DNA of 64,000 nt, taken from positions 1 through 64,000 of the forward strand of contig NZ_BDBR01000001.1 in assembly GCF_001613085.1 (NCBI RefSeq), written 5' to 3'. Below the pieces are notes generated by a model. It did not search any database. It was not told the origin of the DNA and saw nothing but the letters and a program-made list of their open reading frames with translations. A program made the translations under genes and the position numbers. The stretch's first letter is position 1. Every line of letters begins with the position of its first letter. The stretch is from Nocardia salmonicida NBRC 13393. GTDB lineage: Bacteria; Actinomycetota; Actinomycetes; Mycobacteriales; Mycobacteriaceae. Of the stretch, positions 51,956 through 60,109 are shown piece by piece.

Positions 51956-53656
51956 ATGCGTGTGCTGCCTGGACTCCGGCAATTCCAGGGCTATCGACGG
52001 GCGTGGCTGCGTCCAGACGTGGTCGCGGGCGTGACCGTCGCGGCCTATCTGATCCCGCAGGTGATGGCCTATGCCACGGTCGCCGGATTGCCGCCGGTCG
52101 TGGGGCTGTGGGCGGCGGTCGCTCCACTCGCTGTGTACGCGCTGCTGGCGACCTCGCGGCAGTTGTCGGTCGGACCCGAGTCGACCACGGCCCTGATGAC
52201 CGCGGTCACACTGGCACCGCTGGCCGCGGGCGACCCCCAGCGATACGCCGCGCTGGCCGCGGTCCTGGCGCTGCTGGACGGGCTGTGGTGTCTGTTGGGC
52301 GCGCTGATGCGGCTCGGGGTGCTCGCAGACCTGTTGTCGCATCCGGTGCTGGTCGGGTATCTGGCCGGAACCGCCGGTCTGATGATCGTGAGCCAGTTGG
52401 GGAAGGTCACGGGCGTGCCGGTCGAGGGGACGACGATGATCGACCAATTGCGCTCGTTCGTGGCCGATATCGATCAGTGGCATCCGGCCACCGCCGCACT
52501 GGCGGGCTCGGTGCTGGTGGGACTGCTGGTCATGGCGAAATGGGTGCCGCGCGCGCCGGGCCCGTTGATCGCGGTACTGGTCGCTACTGCGGTGGTCGCG
52601 TCGCTGTCGTCGGAACGGCTCGGGCTAGCGGTAGTCGGTGAGGTTCCTGCAGGTCTGCCGACACCGGCGATACCGTCCTTCGGTACGGCCGATCTGGCGG
52701 CGCTGCTGCTGCCCGCCATCGGGATCGCGGTGGTCGGTTTCTCCGACAACGCGCTGACCGGTCGTGCGTTCGCCGCGCGCCACGGCACCCACGTACAGGC
52801 CAATACCGAGCTCGCGGCCCTGGGCGCGACGAATGTGGCCACCGCGCTGACGCACGGATTCCCGGTGAGCTGCAGTGGCAGCCGCACCAGCATCGCCGAC
52901 CTGCTCGGCGCACGCACTCAGCTCTACGCGCTGGTCACCCTCGCGTCGGTGCTCGTCGTGCTGTTCGGCGCGCGTGGAGTGCTGGCCGAATTCCCGTCCG
53001 CCGCACTGGGTGCCTTGGTCGTCTACGCGGCCTTACGACTGATCGATATCGCAGAGTTCCGTCGAATCAACCGCTTCCGGCGCAGCGAGCTGGTGCTCGC
53101 GCTGACAACGGTGGTCGGGGTTCTCGTGCTCGGCGTGCTCTACGGCGTCCTCGTCGCGATCGCGCTGTCGGTATTCGACCTGCTGCGCCGTATCGCTCGC
53201 GCCCACGACGCGATCCTCGGCTTCGTCCCCGGGCTCGCGGGCATGCACGACGTAGACGACTATCGCGATGCGAAACCTGTTGCAGGACTGGTTGTCTACC
53301 GCTATGACGCGCCGCTGTGCTTTGCCAATGCCGAGGATTTCCGCAAACGGGCGCTCGCGGCCGTCGACTGGTGGGGTGATCGAAGCGGTGAACCTGTGCG
53401 CTGGTTCGTGCTCAGCGCCGAGGCCAACGTCGAAGTAGACCTCACCGCGCTCGACGCGGTCGAGCAGGTACGCGCCGAGCTGGCCTCGCGTGGGGTCGTC
53501 TTCGCGATGGCGCGGGTCAAACAGGACCTGCGCGACGACCTGGACGCGAGTGGGCTCACCGATCGCATCGGCGCGCAGCGCTTGTTCCCCACCTTGCCGA
53601 CCGCGGTGGCGGCGTTCCGATCGGATCCGGGGCCGATCGGCCCCGTCCGGCAATGA
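51956..53656 (+). CDS. SulP-family anion transporter with STAS domain
   Basis: A 566-aa SLC26/SulP transporter. RPDVVAGVTVAAYLIPQVMA with YATVAGLPPVVGLWAA is the sulfate-transporter signature, followed by about 10-12 helices. The C-terminal STAS domain starts near 440 (GLVVYRYDAPLCFANAEDF, then VNVEVDLTALDAVEQV-like strands). Substrate could be sulfate, bicarbonate or another dicarboxylate; mycobacterial homologues lie in or near the dormancy regulon. ATG 51956 is favoured by GGAAC at 9 bp. Confidence 0.9.
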   Translation: MRVLPGLRQFQGYRRAWLRPDVVAGVTVAAYLIPQVMAYATVAGLPPVVGLWAAVAPLAVYALLATSRQLSVGPESTTALMTAVTLAPLAAGDPQRYAALAAVLALLDGLWCLLGALMRLGVLADLLSHPVLVGYLAGTAGLMIVSQLGKVTGVPVEGTTMIDQLRSFVADIDQWHPATAALAGSVLVGLLVMAKWVPRAPGPLIAVLVATAVVASLSSERLGLAVVGEVPAGLPTPAIPSFGTADLAALLLPAIGIAVVGFSDNALTGRAFAARHGTHVQANTELAALGATNVATALTHGFPVSCSGSRTSIADLLGARTQLYALVTLASVLVVLFGARGVLAEFPSAALGALVVYAALRLIDIAEFRRINRFRRSELVLALTTVVGVLVLGVLYGVLVAIALSVFDLLRRIARAHDAILGFVPGLAGMHDVDDYRDAKPVAGLVVYRYDAPLCFANAEDFRKRALAAVDWWGDRSGEPVRWFVLSAEANVEVDLTALDAVEQVRAELASRGVVFAMARVKQDLRDDLDASGLTDRIGAQRLFPTLPTAVAAFRSDPGPIGPVRQ

Positions 53657-53745
53657 CCTTGTCCCCTGCTGTCGCGCAGCGGAGTGGACGAGGCTCGATG
53701 TCGAGAGCGCGATCGTCCGACGATCGCGAGACGAGAGGAGCCAAG

Positions 53746-54645
53746 ATGAGCGGGAAGAAGCAGAGCGCGGCCGAGCACAGCCTCGGGCCGGTGCTGGTCG
53801 CGGTCGATGGGTCGGCGAATTCGTACCAGGCCGCGGCCTGGGCGGCGGCCGAAGCCACGCTGCACCACCTGCCACTGCACATTCTCACTTCGGGCGCGAT
53901 CCAGAGCGGGTTCGGGCCGGGGATGTCGCTGGGCGAGGCGGATCTCGAGTGGTTGCGTGTGGACGCCGAGCGGGTTGTCGGCGAAGCCGCGCGGGTCGCT
54001 CGCGCCGCCGTTCCCGACGAGGACCTCACGATCACCACCGAGGTGAGTTTCGAGCTCGCAGCGCCCCTGTTGATCCAGCGGTCGAGCTCGGCGCGGATGC
54101 TGGTGGTCGGCAGCCGTGGGCTCGGCGCGTTCCAACGCGGACTGCTCGGCTCGGTCAGCCGCGCGGCCGCCCAGCACGCGCATTGCCCGGTGGCGGTGAT
54201 CCACGGCATCGCCGCGATCGATCCGGTCTCGGCGGGGCAGCCGGTGCTGGTCGGGGTCGATTGCAGCCCCAACAGCGTGCCCGCGATCGAGGTCGCCTTC
54301 GACGAGGCGTCACGCCGCAAAGTGGAGCTGGTCGCGGTACACGCGTTCAGCGACGCCAGCGAGCTCGACCTCCCCGCGTTCGGTTGGGAGATGGGCAGGC
54401 AATCGGCCGAGGCCGATCTCGCCGAGGCGCTGGCCGGTCACGCCGAGCAGTATCCGGACGTGCCCGTGCGACGAATCGTGGTCGCCAATCGCCCGGTCCG
54501 CACGCTGGTCGACGAATCGGCGTCGGCGCAGCTACTGGTGGTCGGCAGCCATGGCAGAGGCGGGTTCTCGAGCATGCTGCTCGGTTCCACGAGCAACGCC
54601 CTGCTGCACTCGGTGGAGATCCCGACGATCGTGGTACGCGCCTGA
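53746..54645 (+). CDS. Tandem-domain universal stress protein
   Basis: A 299-aa Usp with two ATP-binding domains (VLVAVDGSANSYQAAAWAAA; GSRGLGAFQRGLLGSVSRAA; VLVGVDCSPNSVPAIEVAFD; GSHGRGGFSSMLLGSTSNAL). The second P-loop has Cys for Gly (VDCS). GAGAGGAG is just before the ATG. It follows SulP by 89 bp on the same strand and may share its promoter. Confidence 0.93.
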   Translation: MSGKKQSAAEHSLGPVLVAVDGSANSYQAAAWAAAEATLHHLPLHILTSGAIQSGFGPGMSLGEADLEWLRVDAERVVGEAARVARAAVPDEDLTITTEVSFELAAPLLIQRSSSARMLVVGSRGLGAFQRGLLGSVSRAAAQHAHCPVAVIHGIAAIDPVSAGQPVLVGVDCSPNSVPAIEVAFDEASRRKVELVAVHAFSDASELDLPAFGWEMGRQSAEADLAEALAGHAEQYPDVPVRRIVVANRPVRTLVDESASAQLLVVGSHGRGGFSSMLLGSTSNALLHSVEIPTIVVRA

Positions 54646-54687
54646 ATCCACGTCTGTGTCCGTACCTGGCTGGTTATCCAGCTCACA

Positions 54688-54712
54688 TAATTCGCATCTG
54701 AGATGCGAATTA
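54688..54712. promoter_or_regulatory. NsrR operator
   Basis: A perfect palindrome: arms TAATTCGCATCT and AGATGCGAATTA around one central G (25 bp), 15 bp before the nsrR start. AGATGCGAATTATCGTAAG resembles NsrR sites of Streptomyces hmp genes. Confidence 0.85.
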
Positions 54713-54727
54713 TCGTAAGTTCAGGTC

Positions 54728-55201
54728 ATGCAGCTCACCCGGTTCACCGACCTCGGACTTCGCGTCGTCATGCGACTCGCGGTGGTCGGCAACGGTGATC
54801 GTCCAGGCAGCCGCGAGATCGCCGATGAGTTGGCGGTGTCCTACGCCCACGTCGCGAAGGTGATCACCCGGCTGGCAGAACTCGGCATCGTGGACGCCCG
54901 TCGCGGACGCCGCGGCGGCTTGGCCATCACCGAACTCGGGCGCGACGCCTCGGTCGGCTGGCTGGTGCGGCGCCTCGAAGGCGAAGGCGAAGTCGTCGAA
55001 TGCGAGGGGGCTCACCCGTGCCCGTTACGGACCGGCTGTCTGCTGCGGTCGGCGCTGCGCAACGCCCAGGAAGCCTTCTTCGCGTCCCTGGACACTCTCA
55101 CCATCGAAGACCTCACCCGAAACCCCACGCGCACAGTGCTACTCGCCCTACCCCGGGTGGGCGGCCCGAGCTACGAGACCGCCGCAACGAATGGAGAATG
55201 A
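54728..55201 (+). CDS. nsrR: NO-sensing Rrf2-family repressor NsrR
   Basis: A 157-aa Rrf2 regulator. The HTH is SREIADELAVSYAHVAKVIT. Fe-S ligands match Streptomyces NsrR: Asp8 (MQLTRFTD) and three cysteines spaced C-x5-C-x5-C in CEGAHPCPLRTGC. It would hold a [4Fe-4S] cluster that NO destroys, releasing the promoter. The operator palindrome lies just upstream, and its stop is 1 bp before the hmp start, so both genes are derepressed together. Confidence 0.95.
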   Translation: MQLTRFTDLGLRVVMRLAVVGNGDRPGSREIADELAVSYAHVAKVITRLAELGIVDARRGRRGGLAITELGRDASVGWLVRRLEGEGEVVECEGAHPCPLRTGCLLRSALRNAQEAFFASLDTLTIEDLTRNPTRTVLLALPRVGGPSYETAATNGE

Positions 55202-55202
55202 C

Positions 55203-56426
55203 ATGCTCTCGGTCACCACGAAGGAGACCATCCGCGCCACACTGCCTGCCGTCGGCGCCGCGATCGGCGAGATAACCACCCTCTTCTACGGCAAGATGTT
55301 CGCGGCCGACCCCGGCCTCGAACGTGACCTGTTCAACCGCGGCAATCAGCAGCAAGGTGACCAACAGAAGGCACTGGCCGGCGCGATCGCCGCCTTCGCC
55401 GCGTTGCAGCTCGAACCCGATCAGGCACGGGTCGATCTGATCCTGTCGCGGATCGCGAACAAGCACGCCTCCTTGGGAATTCGGCCCGCGCAGTACCAGA
55501 TCGTGCACAAGTACCTCTTCGAGGCCATCGTCGAGGTGCTCGGTGACGCCGTCACCGCCGAGGTCGCCGCGGCGTGGGACGAGCTGTACTGGCTGATGGC
55601 CGAGACGCTGATCGTGATGGAGCGGGGGCTTTACCGGCGGGCGGGTGTCGTCGACGGTGACGTCTGGCGACAGGCGCGGGTGCGCGAGCGGCGTCAGGAA
55701 TCCGACGACGCCGTCTCCTTCGTCCTCACATCGCTGGACGGCGCTCCCTTACCGTCCTTCTCGCCGGGGCAATACCTCTCGGTGGGCGTTCACCTCGAAG
55801 ACGGCGCGCGCCAGATCCGCCAATACAGCCTTTCCTCGGCACCGGCGGGCGGGGACTGGCGCATCACCGTCAAGCGGGTCGATGCCCATGTCCGGCCGGA
55901 CGGTTCGACCACTCCGGCCGGCGAAGTGTCGAACTTCCTGTACCGCAACGTCTTCGAAGGCGATGTTCTCGATGTGACCACCCCGTTCGGCGATCTCGTG
56001 CTCCACGACGACGACGCACCGCTGCTGCTGATCTCCGCGGGCATCGGATGCACCCCGATCATGGGCATGCTCGGCCATCTCGCCGAGACTGCCGACCCGC
56101 GCCCGATCTCGGTGATCCACGCCGATCGCGCGCCGAGCAGCCATGCCCATCGCGCCGAACTGGCCGAGCTCGTCGACCGGCTGCCGTTCGCGGTCATGCA
56201 CCGCTGGTACGAGGATCTCGGCGCACGGAGTCCCGAGAACGGACTCAGGGAAGGCCGCGCCGACCTCGGTGAGATCACCGTCGCCGAGGGCACCCGCGCA
56301 TACCTGTGCGGGCCACTGCCCTTCATGCTCGACGTGCGAGAGGTACTGCTGGACAAGGGCGTCGCGTCCGAGAACATCCACTACGAGGTCTTCGGACCGG
56401 ACCGCTGGGCGCCCGCCCTGACCTAG
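55203..56426 (+). CDS. hmp: Flavohaemoglobin (NO dioxygenase)
   Basis: A 407-aa flavohaemoglobin that turns NO and O2 into nitrate with NADPH. The globin domain (1-140) has TTLFYGKMFA with the B10 Tyr and YQIVHKYLFEAI with the proximal His. The FAD domain has RQIRQYSLSSAPAGGDWRIT, and the NAD domain has LLLISAGIGCTPIMGMLGHL and AYLCGPLPFM. ATG 55203 is selected for GGAG 7 bp away; a start four codons earlier overlaps nsrR. Co-transcribed with nsrR. Confidence 0.96.
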   Translation: MLSVTTKETIRATLPAVGAAIGEITTLFYGKMFAADPGLERDLFNRGNQQQGDQQKALAGAIAAFAALQLEPDQARVDLILSRIANKHASLGIRPAQYQIVHKYLFEAIVEVLGDAVTAEVAAAWDELYWLMAETLIVMERGLYRRAGVVDGDVWRQARVRERRQESDDAVSFVLTSLDGAPLPSFSPGQYLSVGVHLEDGARQIRQYSLSSAPAGGDWRITVKRVDAHVRPDGSTTPAGEVSNFLYRNVFEGDVLDVTTPFGDLVLHDDDAPLLLISAGIGCTPIMGMLGHLAETADPRPISVIHADRAPSSHAHRAELAELVDRLPFAVMHRWYEDLGARSPENGLREGRADLGEITVAEGTRAYLCGPLPFMLDVREVLLDKGVASENIHYEVFGPDRWAPALT

Positions 56427-56456
56427 GGGCGGCCATGTGATCGGTAAGCCGATGGG

Positions 56457-57443
56457 TCATCGCACGGTGAGGACGTCGGCCAGTGGTCTGCGTGGAGTGG
56501 ACTCCGGTCGCTGCTCGTCGGGTGCGGTGCCGATCCGGACGACGACCTGGGGTATCCCGGGGTGACCGATCAAGCTGCTCAGCAGCCGCCTGCCCGAGGT
56601 TGTTTCGGTGATATGGGTGAGTGCGCAGGTAGCCATTCCCGACGCCGTGCATTCGAGCAGGACCGCCGAGAGCGCCTCGCCGGTACGCAGCCAGGTCGCG
56701 GGCGTCTCGCCGGTCGCGGTGAGCACGGCCAGGCGTGCGTGGTCGTGCATCTCGCCGCGTCGGGCCGAAGGTCCCGGTGTCGGGTACTTCCGAGCCACCC
56801 CGACTCGGGCGAGCTCGGACTCCGAGATCAGCGCCGAGGGTGGAACACCTTCGGGTGTGCCCGGATGGCCTGCCCACCAACGCAATTCGGCTTGGTACTC
56901 CATGTCGTAGCGACGCAGGGCGTCGGACTGCTCGGACGCGAGGGAGAGTCGGGCGCGCGCGTCCTCGTCGAGGACATCAAGGGTGACCTCATAGGAGGAG
57001 ATGAGGTCCTCGAGTACCAGGCGGACCGAACCCCAACCGATCGGTTCGGTCATCGGCAGCCGATCGGAGAATCGGCGTGAGATCGCATCGGCGCGGCGGA
57101 GAACACCGATCGGCGGGTCCGGCCACCGCAGGAATTCCAGGGTGGCCAGCAGATCCGGCCGAGTCGGGTCGGGAAACCGGAGGGTGTCGGTGCGCCAGCC
57201 CTCGGCCGCGAACGCGGTCCGCACGTGGTGCAGGACCGCGCCGCAGCTGATCACCGACTGACGTCCGTGCTGATCGGCGGCTGTGAGCTGCCGGTCGGTG
57301 TCACGAAACAGGTGCAGCCGGGCGCCGTCGAAGACCCATCGCCACGGTTGGGTGTTGTGAACCGACGGCGCGCGACACCCGAGACGGATGGCCGCGCGGA
57401 TCGTGGGATGGTCGGGGACTACGAGGACTGGTTCGTCGTTCAT
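56457..57443 (-). CDS. Acg-family FMN nitroreductase-like protein
   Basis: A 328-aa protein like mycobacterial Acg (Rv2032), Rv3127 and Rv3131. CRAPSVHNTQPWRWVFDGAR at the start and QSVISCGAVLHHVRTAFAAE are typical, as are YQAELRWWAGHPGTPEGVPP and the C-terminal SGMATCALTHITETTSGRRL. Acg closes its FMN site with a lid and may sequester flavin. A DosR-like box is 60 bp ahead of its ATG, matching the DosR regulation of these genes in M. tuberculosis. Confidence 0.9.
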   Translation of the reverse strand: MNDEPVLVVPDHPTIRAAIRLGCRAPSVHNTQPWRWVFDGARLHLFRDTDRQLTAADQHGRQSVISCGAVLHHVRTAFAAEGWRTDTLRFPDPTRPDLLATLEFLRWPDPPIGVLRRADAISRRFSDRLPMTEPIGWGSVRLVLEDLISSYEVTLDVLDEDARARLSLASEQSDALRRYDMEYQAELRWWAGHPGTPEGVPPSALISESELARVGVARKYPTPGPSARRGEMHDHARLAVLTATGETPATWLRTGEALSAVLLECTASGMATCALTHITETTSGRRLLSSLIGHPGIPQVVVRIGTAPDEQRPESTPRRPLADVLTVR

Positions 57444-57502
57444 AGCATCGAGTCTCGTCCTTGCCGGGTGTTTGCCGAGACGGTCTTTGCGCCTGTTCGG
57501 CG

Positions 57503-57516
57503 GGGACCAAATGCCC
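57503..57516. promoter_or_regulatory. DosR-like box before the first nitroreductase
   Basis: GGGACCAAATGCCC matches 9 of 12 defined positions of GGGACTNNAGTCCC. It lies 60 bp before the nitroreductase start, in the short gap after the Usp gene. Confidence 0.55.
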
Positions 57517-57527
57517 TCATCGGCGTG

Positions 57528-58436
57528 TCAGTCGTGGTGTACGACCATCACGGGGCACTCGGCGTGCTGCACGAGCCAGTTGCTGGTCGAGCCGAGCAGC
57601 AGACCGCGGAATCCACCCCGTCCGCGACTGCCGACGACCACGAGCTGCGCGGTCTTCGACCATTCGGCCAGCCGTTCGCGGGCCCCGAATACCTCGACTT
57701 CACGACGTACGGTGACGTCGGGGAATTGCTCGCTCCAACCGGCCAGCCGTTCGGCCAGCAGGGCGGCCTCGCCGGTCTCGAAGTCGGCGATCGGCAGCGA
57801 CAGATAGCTGGAGCCGCCGAACTCACCGCGCGAGAGATCACTCCAGGCGTGCACGGCGACCAGTTCGGCGCCGCGGAGCGAAGCTTCGGCGAACGCGGCG
57901 CCGATGGCGGGTTCTCCCACGCTGCTCCCGTCGACACCCACGACCACCGGCCCGGTCAGCCGGTCCGGGTCGGGCCCGCGCACGACGACCACGGCCCCGT
58001 GCGCGTGCGAGGCCACCGCGAGCAGTGTCGAACCAAGGTGCGCGATCGAGCCTGCCCATGCCGCCGCCCCGACCACGACCAGGTTCGCCTGCGCCGATGC
58101 CGCGATGAGAGCACGGGCAGGGTTGGCGTGGGCGAGCTCGGTGGTCACGGTGACCTCCGGTGCGGCCTCTCGCGCGTCGCAGTCGGCCATGGCGATGACC
58201 TTCTCGGCAGCGTGCTGGAGATCTTGCATAGTGGCGAAGATGAACGCGTCGTAGGCGCTACGCGGAGTTCCCTGCGCGATCGGCCCGGTGCAGTGCACGA
58301 TGTGCAGCGCGCGCCCGCGATCGGCGGCTGTGCGGGCGGCCCAGCGCACCGCGGCTATCGATCCGGGCGAGCCGTCGGCTCCGACGACGACCGCGGCGTC
58401 GGCGTCGCGGTGCGGGGTTTCGCTGTGCTGCGTCAT
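57528..58436 (-). CDS. Tandem-domain universal stress protein
   Basis: A 302-aa Usp. The second domain has a full ATP motif (VVVGVDGSSVGEPAIGAAFA; GSRGRGGFRGLLLGSTSNWL), while the first is altered (VVVGADGSPGSIAAVRWAAR, and GAAAWAGSIAHLGSTLL in place of GSRG), suggesting only one domain binds ATP well. GGAAGG is 9 bp before ATG 58436. It lies 43 bp behind a flavodoxin-like gene and is likely in its operon. Confidence 0.92.
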   Translation of the reverse strand: MTQHSETPHRDADAAVVVGADGSPGSIAAVRWAARTAADRGRALHIVHCTGPIAQGTPRSAYDAFIFATMQDLQHAAEKVIAMADCDAREAAPEVTVTTELAHANPARALIAASAQANLVVVGAAAWAGSIAHLGSTLLAVASHAHGAVVVVRGPDPDRLTGPVVVGVDGSSVGEPAIGAAFAEASLRGAELVAVHAWSDLSRGEFGGSSYLSLPIADFETGEAALLAERLAGWSEQFPDVTVRREVEVFGARERLAEWSKTAQLVVVGSRGRGGFRGLLLGSTSNWLVQHAECPVMVVHHD

Positions 58437-58479
58437 GGGTTCGTGCCTTCCTGACTGGTGCGTTGCGGCGGGAGAGCGA

Positions 58480-59037
58480 TCAGGGATGGACGACAGTGAC
58501 CGGGGCGCGTTGCAGCTCGAGCGCGTCACCGATCCTGGTCGACCATGCACGCACTGCCTGCCAATCACGCAAGTCGCCGTAGCGGGCGCCACCGAGCATC
58601 CGGTACATCGTCCTGGCCCGCCACGAGACGCCCTCGCGTTCGTACCGGCCGGCGAAGGCGGTGTAGTCGCGGGGATGCAGTGTGCGGATCGCGGCGGCGA
58701 TCTTGGGCGGGACCTGCCGTCCGACCCAGCGCCCGATCGGTCCGCGCAGTGCGGGGCCGAGTCCGACGCTGAACAACCAGATGTCCTTGTCCACCAAGGT
58801 GTTCAGGTTGTTGCGAAGGTAAGCGGAGGCCTCGGGCAGCAGATCCATGTTGTGGATCGCGCTACCGATGACAAGAGTGTCCAGACCCGACAGGTCGGGA
58901 GCGTGTTCGATGTCGTGCAGTTCGGCGCGAGCGCCACGGGCGACGAGATCGTCCCAGACGAACTCGGCGATATCGCGGGTCGAGCCCTGCGCGGTGGCGT
59001 ACAGAACAGCGATGCGGGGTGTGGGTGTCGTGGTCAT
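58480..59037 (-). CDS. Flavodoxin-domain protein (HemG-like)
   Basis: A 185-aa protein. IAVLYATAQGSTRDIAEFVW holds the FMN phosphate loop and LDTLVIGSAIHNMDLLPEAS the second flavin loop, as in the flavodoxin/protoporphyrinogen-oxidase HemG group. FSVGLGPALRGPIGRWVGRQ resembles the long insertion of that group. Weak DosR-like boxes lie 59 bp and about 108 bp upstream. First of a unit with the Usp gene. Confidence 0.85.
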   Translation of the reverse strand: MTTTPTPRIAVLYATAQGSTRDIAEFVWDDLVARGARAELHDIEHAPDLSGLDTLVIGSAIHNMDLLPEASAYLRNNLNTLVDKDIWLFSVGLGPALRGPIGRWVGRQVPPKIAAAIRTLHPRDYTAFAGRYEREGVSWRARTMYRMLGGARYGDLRDWQAVRAWSTRIGDALELQRAPVTVVHP

Positions 59038-59095
59038 GATTTCAGCATCGCGCGACCGCAGGGCTGCGGATCAGAGCCGTCATGCCCGCAACGAA

Positions 59096-59109
59096 GGGAC
59101 CAATGGCAC
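59096..59109. promoter_or_regulatory. Weak DosR-like box before the flavodoxin gene
   Basis: GGGACCAATGGCAC keeps GGGAC and the correct 59-bp distance but has a poor right half. A second degenerate site, GGGACTTTCGGCTC, is at 59145-59158. Confidence 0.4.
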
Positions 59110-59194
59110 CGCTGACGGCGGTGGTGACCAACGCGGGACGGGCTGGGACTTTCGGCTCTGCCGGCGGGTAGCGCGACCGGGAAACGATCGAGTG

Positions 59195-60109
59195 ATGACC
59201 GACGAGGCTGCCATCTCCATTTCCGGGCTGACGAAATCTTTCGGCCGCACGCGGGCGCTCGACGCACTCGACCTGAACGTTCGCGTCGGCGAGGTGCACG
59301 GATTCCTGGGGCCCAACGGCGCGGGGAAGACGACGACTATTCGCGTCCTGCTCGGGTTTATTCGGGCCGATGCGGGGACGGTACGAGTGCTGGGGTGCGA
59401 TCCGTGGGCCGACGCGGTCGCTGTCCACGCCCGGCTCGCGTATGTACCGGGGGAAGTCACGCTCTGGCCGGGCATCACCGGCGGCGAGACGATTGATCTG
59501 CTCGCGAAGCTGCGTGGTGGTATCGACCCGCGCCGGCGTGCCGAGCTGCTCGCTCGCTTCGAACTCGATCCGACGGTGAAGGCCCGCGCCTACTCCAAAG
59601 GCAACCGGCAGAAGGTCGCCCTGATCGCCGCCCTGGCCTCGGACGCGGAACTGCTGTTGTTCGACGAGCCGACCGCGGGCCTGGATCCGTTGAAGGAAGC
59701 CGAGTTCCAGCGCTGTGTTCGCGAGCTTGTGGCGCAGGGTCGCACGGTACTGCTGTCGAGCCATCAGCTCGCCGAGGTCGAGGCGCTGTGCGACCGGGTC
59801 AGCATCGTCCGCAACGGCCACACCGTCGACAGCGGCTCGCTCGCCGAGCTGCGACACCTACAGACCACCTCGATCAGTGTGGAGACCGATCGGCCCGCCA
59901 CCGCGCTCGCTGCCGTGCCGGGGGTGCGCGGGCTGACTGTGGACGGCAATCACGCTCGCTTCGACGTCGAGACCGTGCACTTCGACGGCGTGCTGCGCGC
60001 ACTCGCCGACCTCGGTGTGCTCGCGATGACCAGTACCAAGCCGACCCTCGAGGACATCTTCCTTCGTCATTACACGCTCGAGCCCGACGCCACGGTAAGT
60101 GTGTCGTGA
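59195..60109 (+). CDS. ABC exporter ATP-binding protein
   Basis: A 304-aa ATPase. Walker A FLGPNGAGKTTTIRVLLGF is at residues about 38-56 and Walker B is LLLFDEPTAGLDP. The signature motif is YSKGNRQKVALIAALAS, where the usual SGG is SKG, common in large-permease exporters. The C-terminal LEDIFLRHY is the DrrA-like tail. Coupled to the permease by GTGA. The divergent upstream region is shared with the flavodoxin gene. Confidence 0.93.
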   Translation: MTDEAAISISGLTKSFGRTRALDALDLNVRVGEVHGFLGPNGAGKTTTIRVLLGFIRADAGTVRVLGCDPWADAVAVHARLAYVPGEVTLWPGITGGETIDLLAKLRGGIDPRRRAELLARFELDPTVKARAYSKGNRQKVALIAALASDAELLLFDEPTAGLDPLKEAEFQRCVRELVAQGRTVLLSSHQLAEVEALCDRVSIVRNGHTVDSGSLAELRHLQTTSISVETDRPATALAAVPGVRGLTVDGNHARFDVETVHFDGVLRALADLGVLAMTSTKPTLEDIFLRHYTLEPDATVSVS

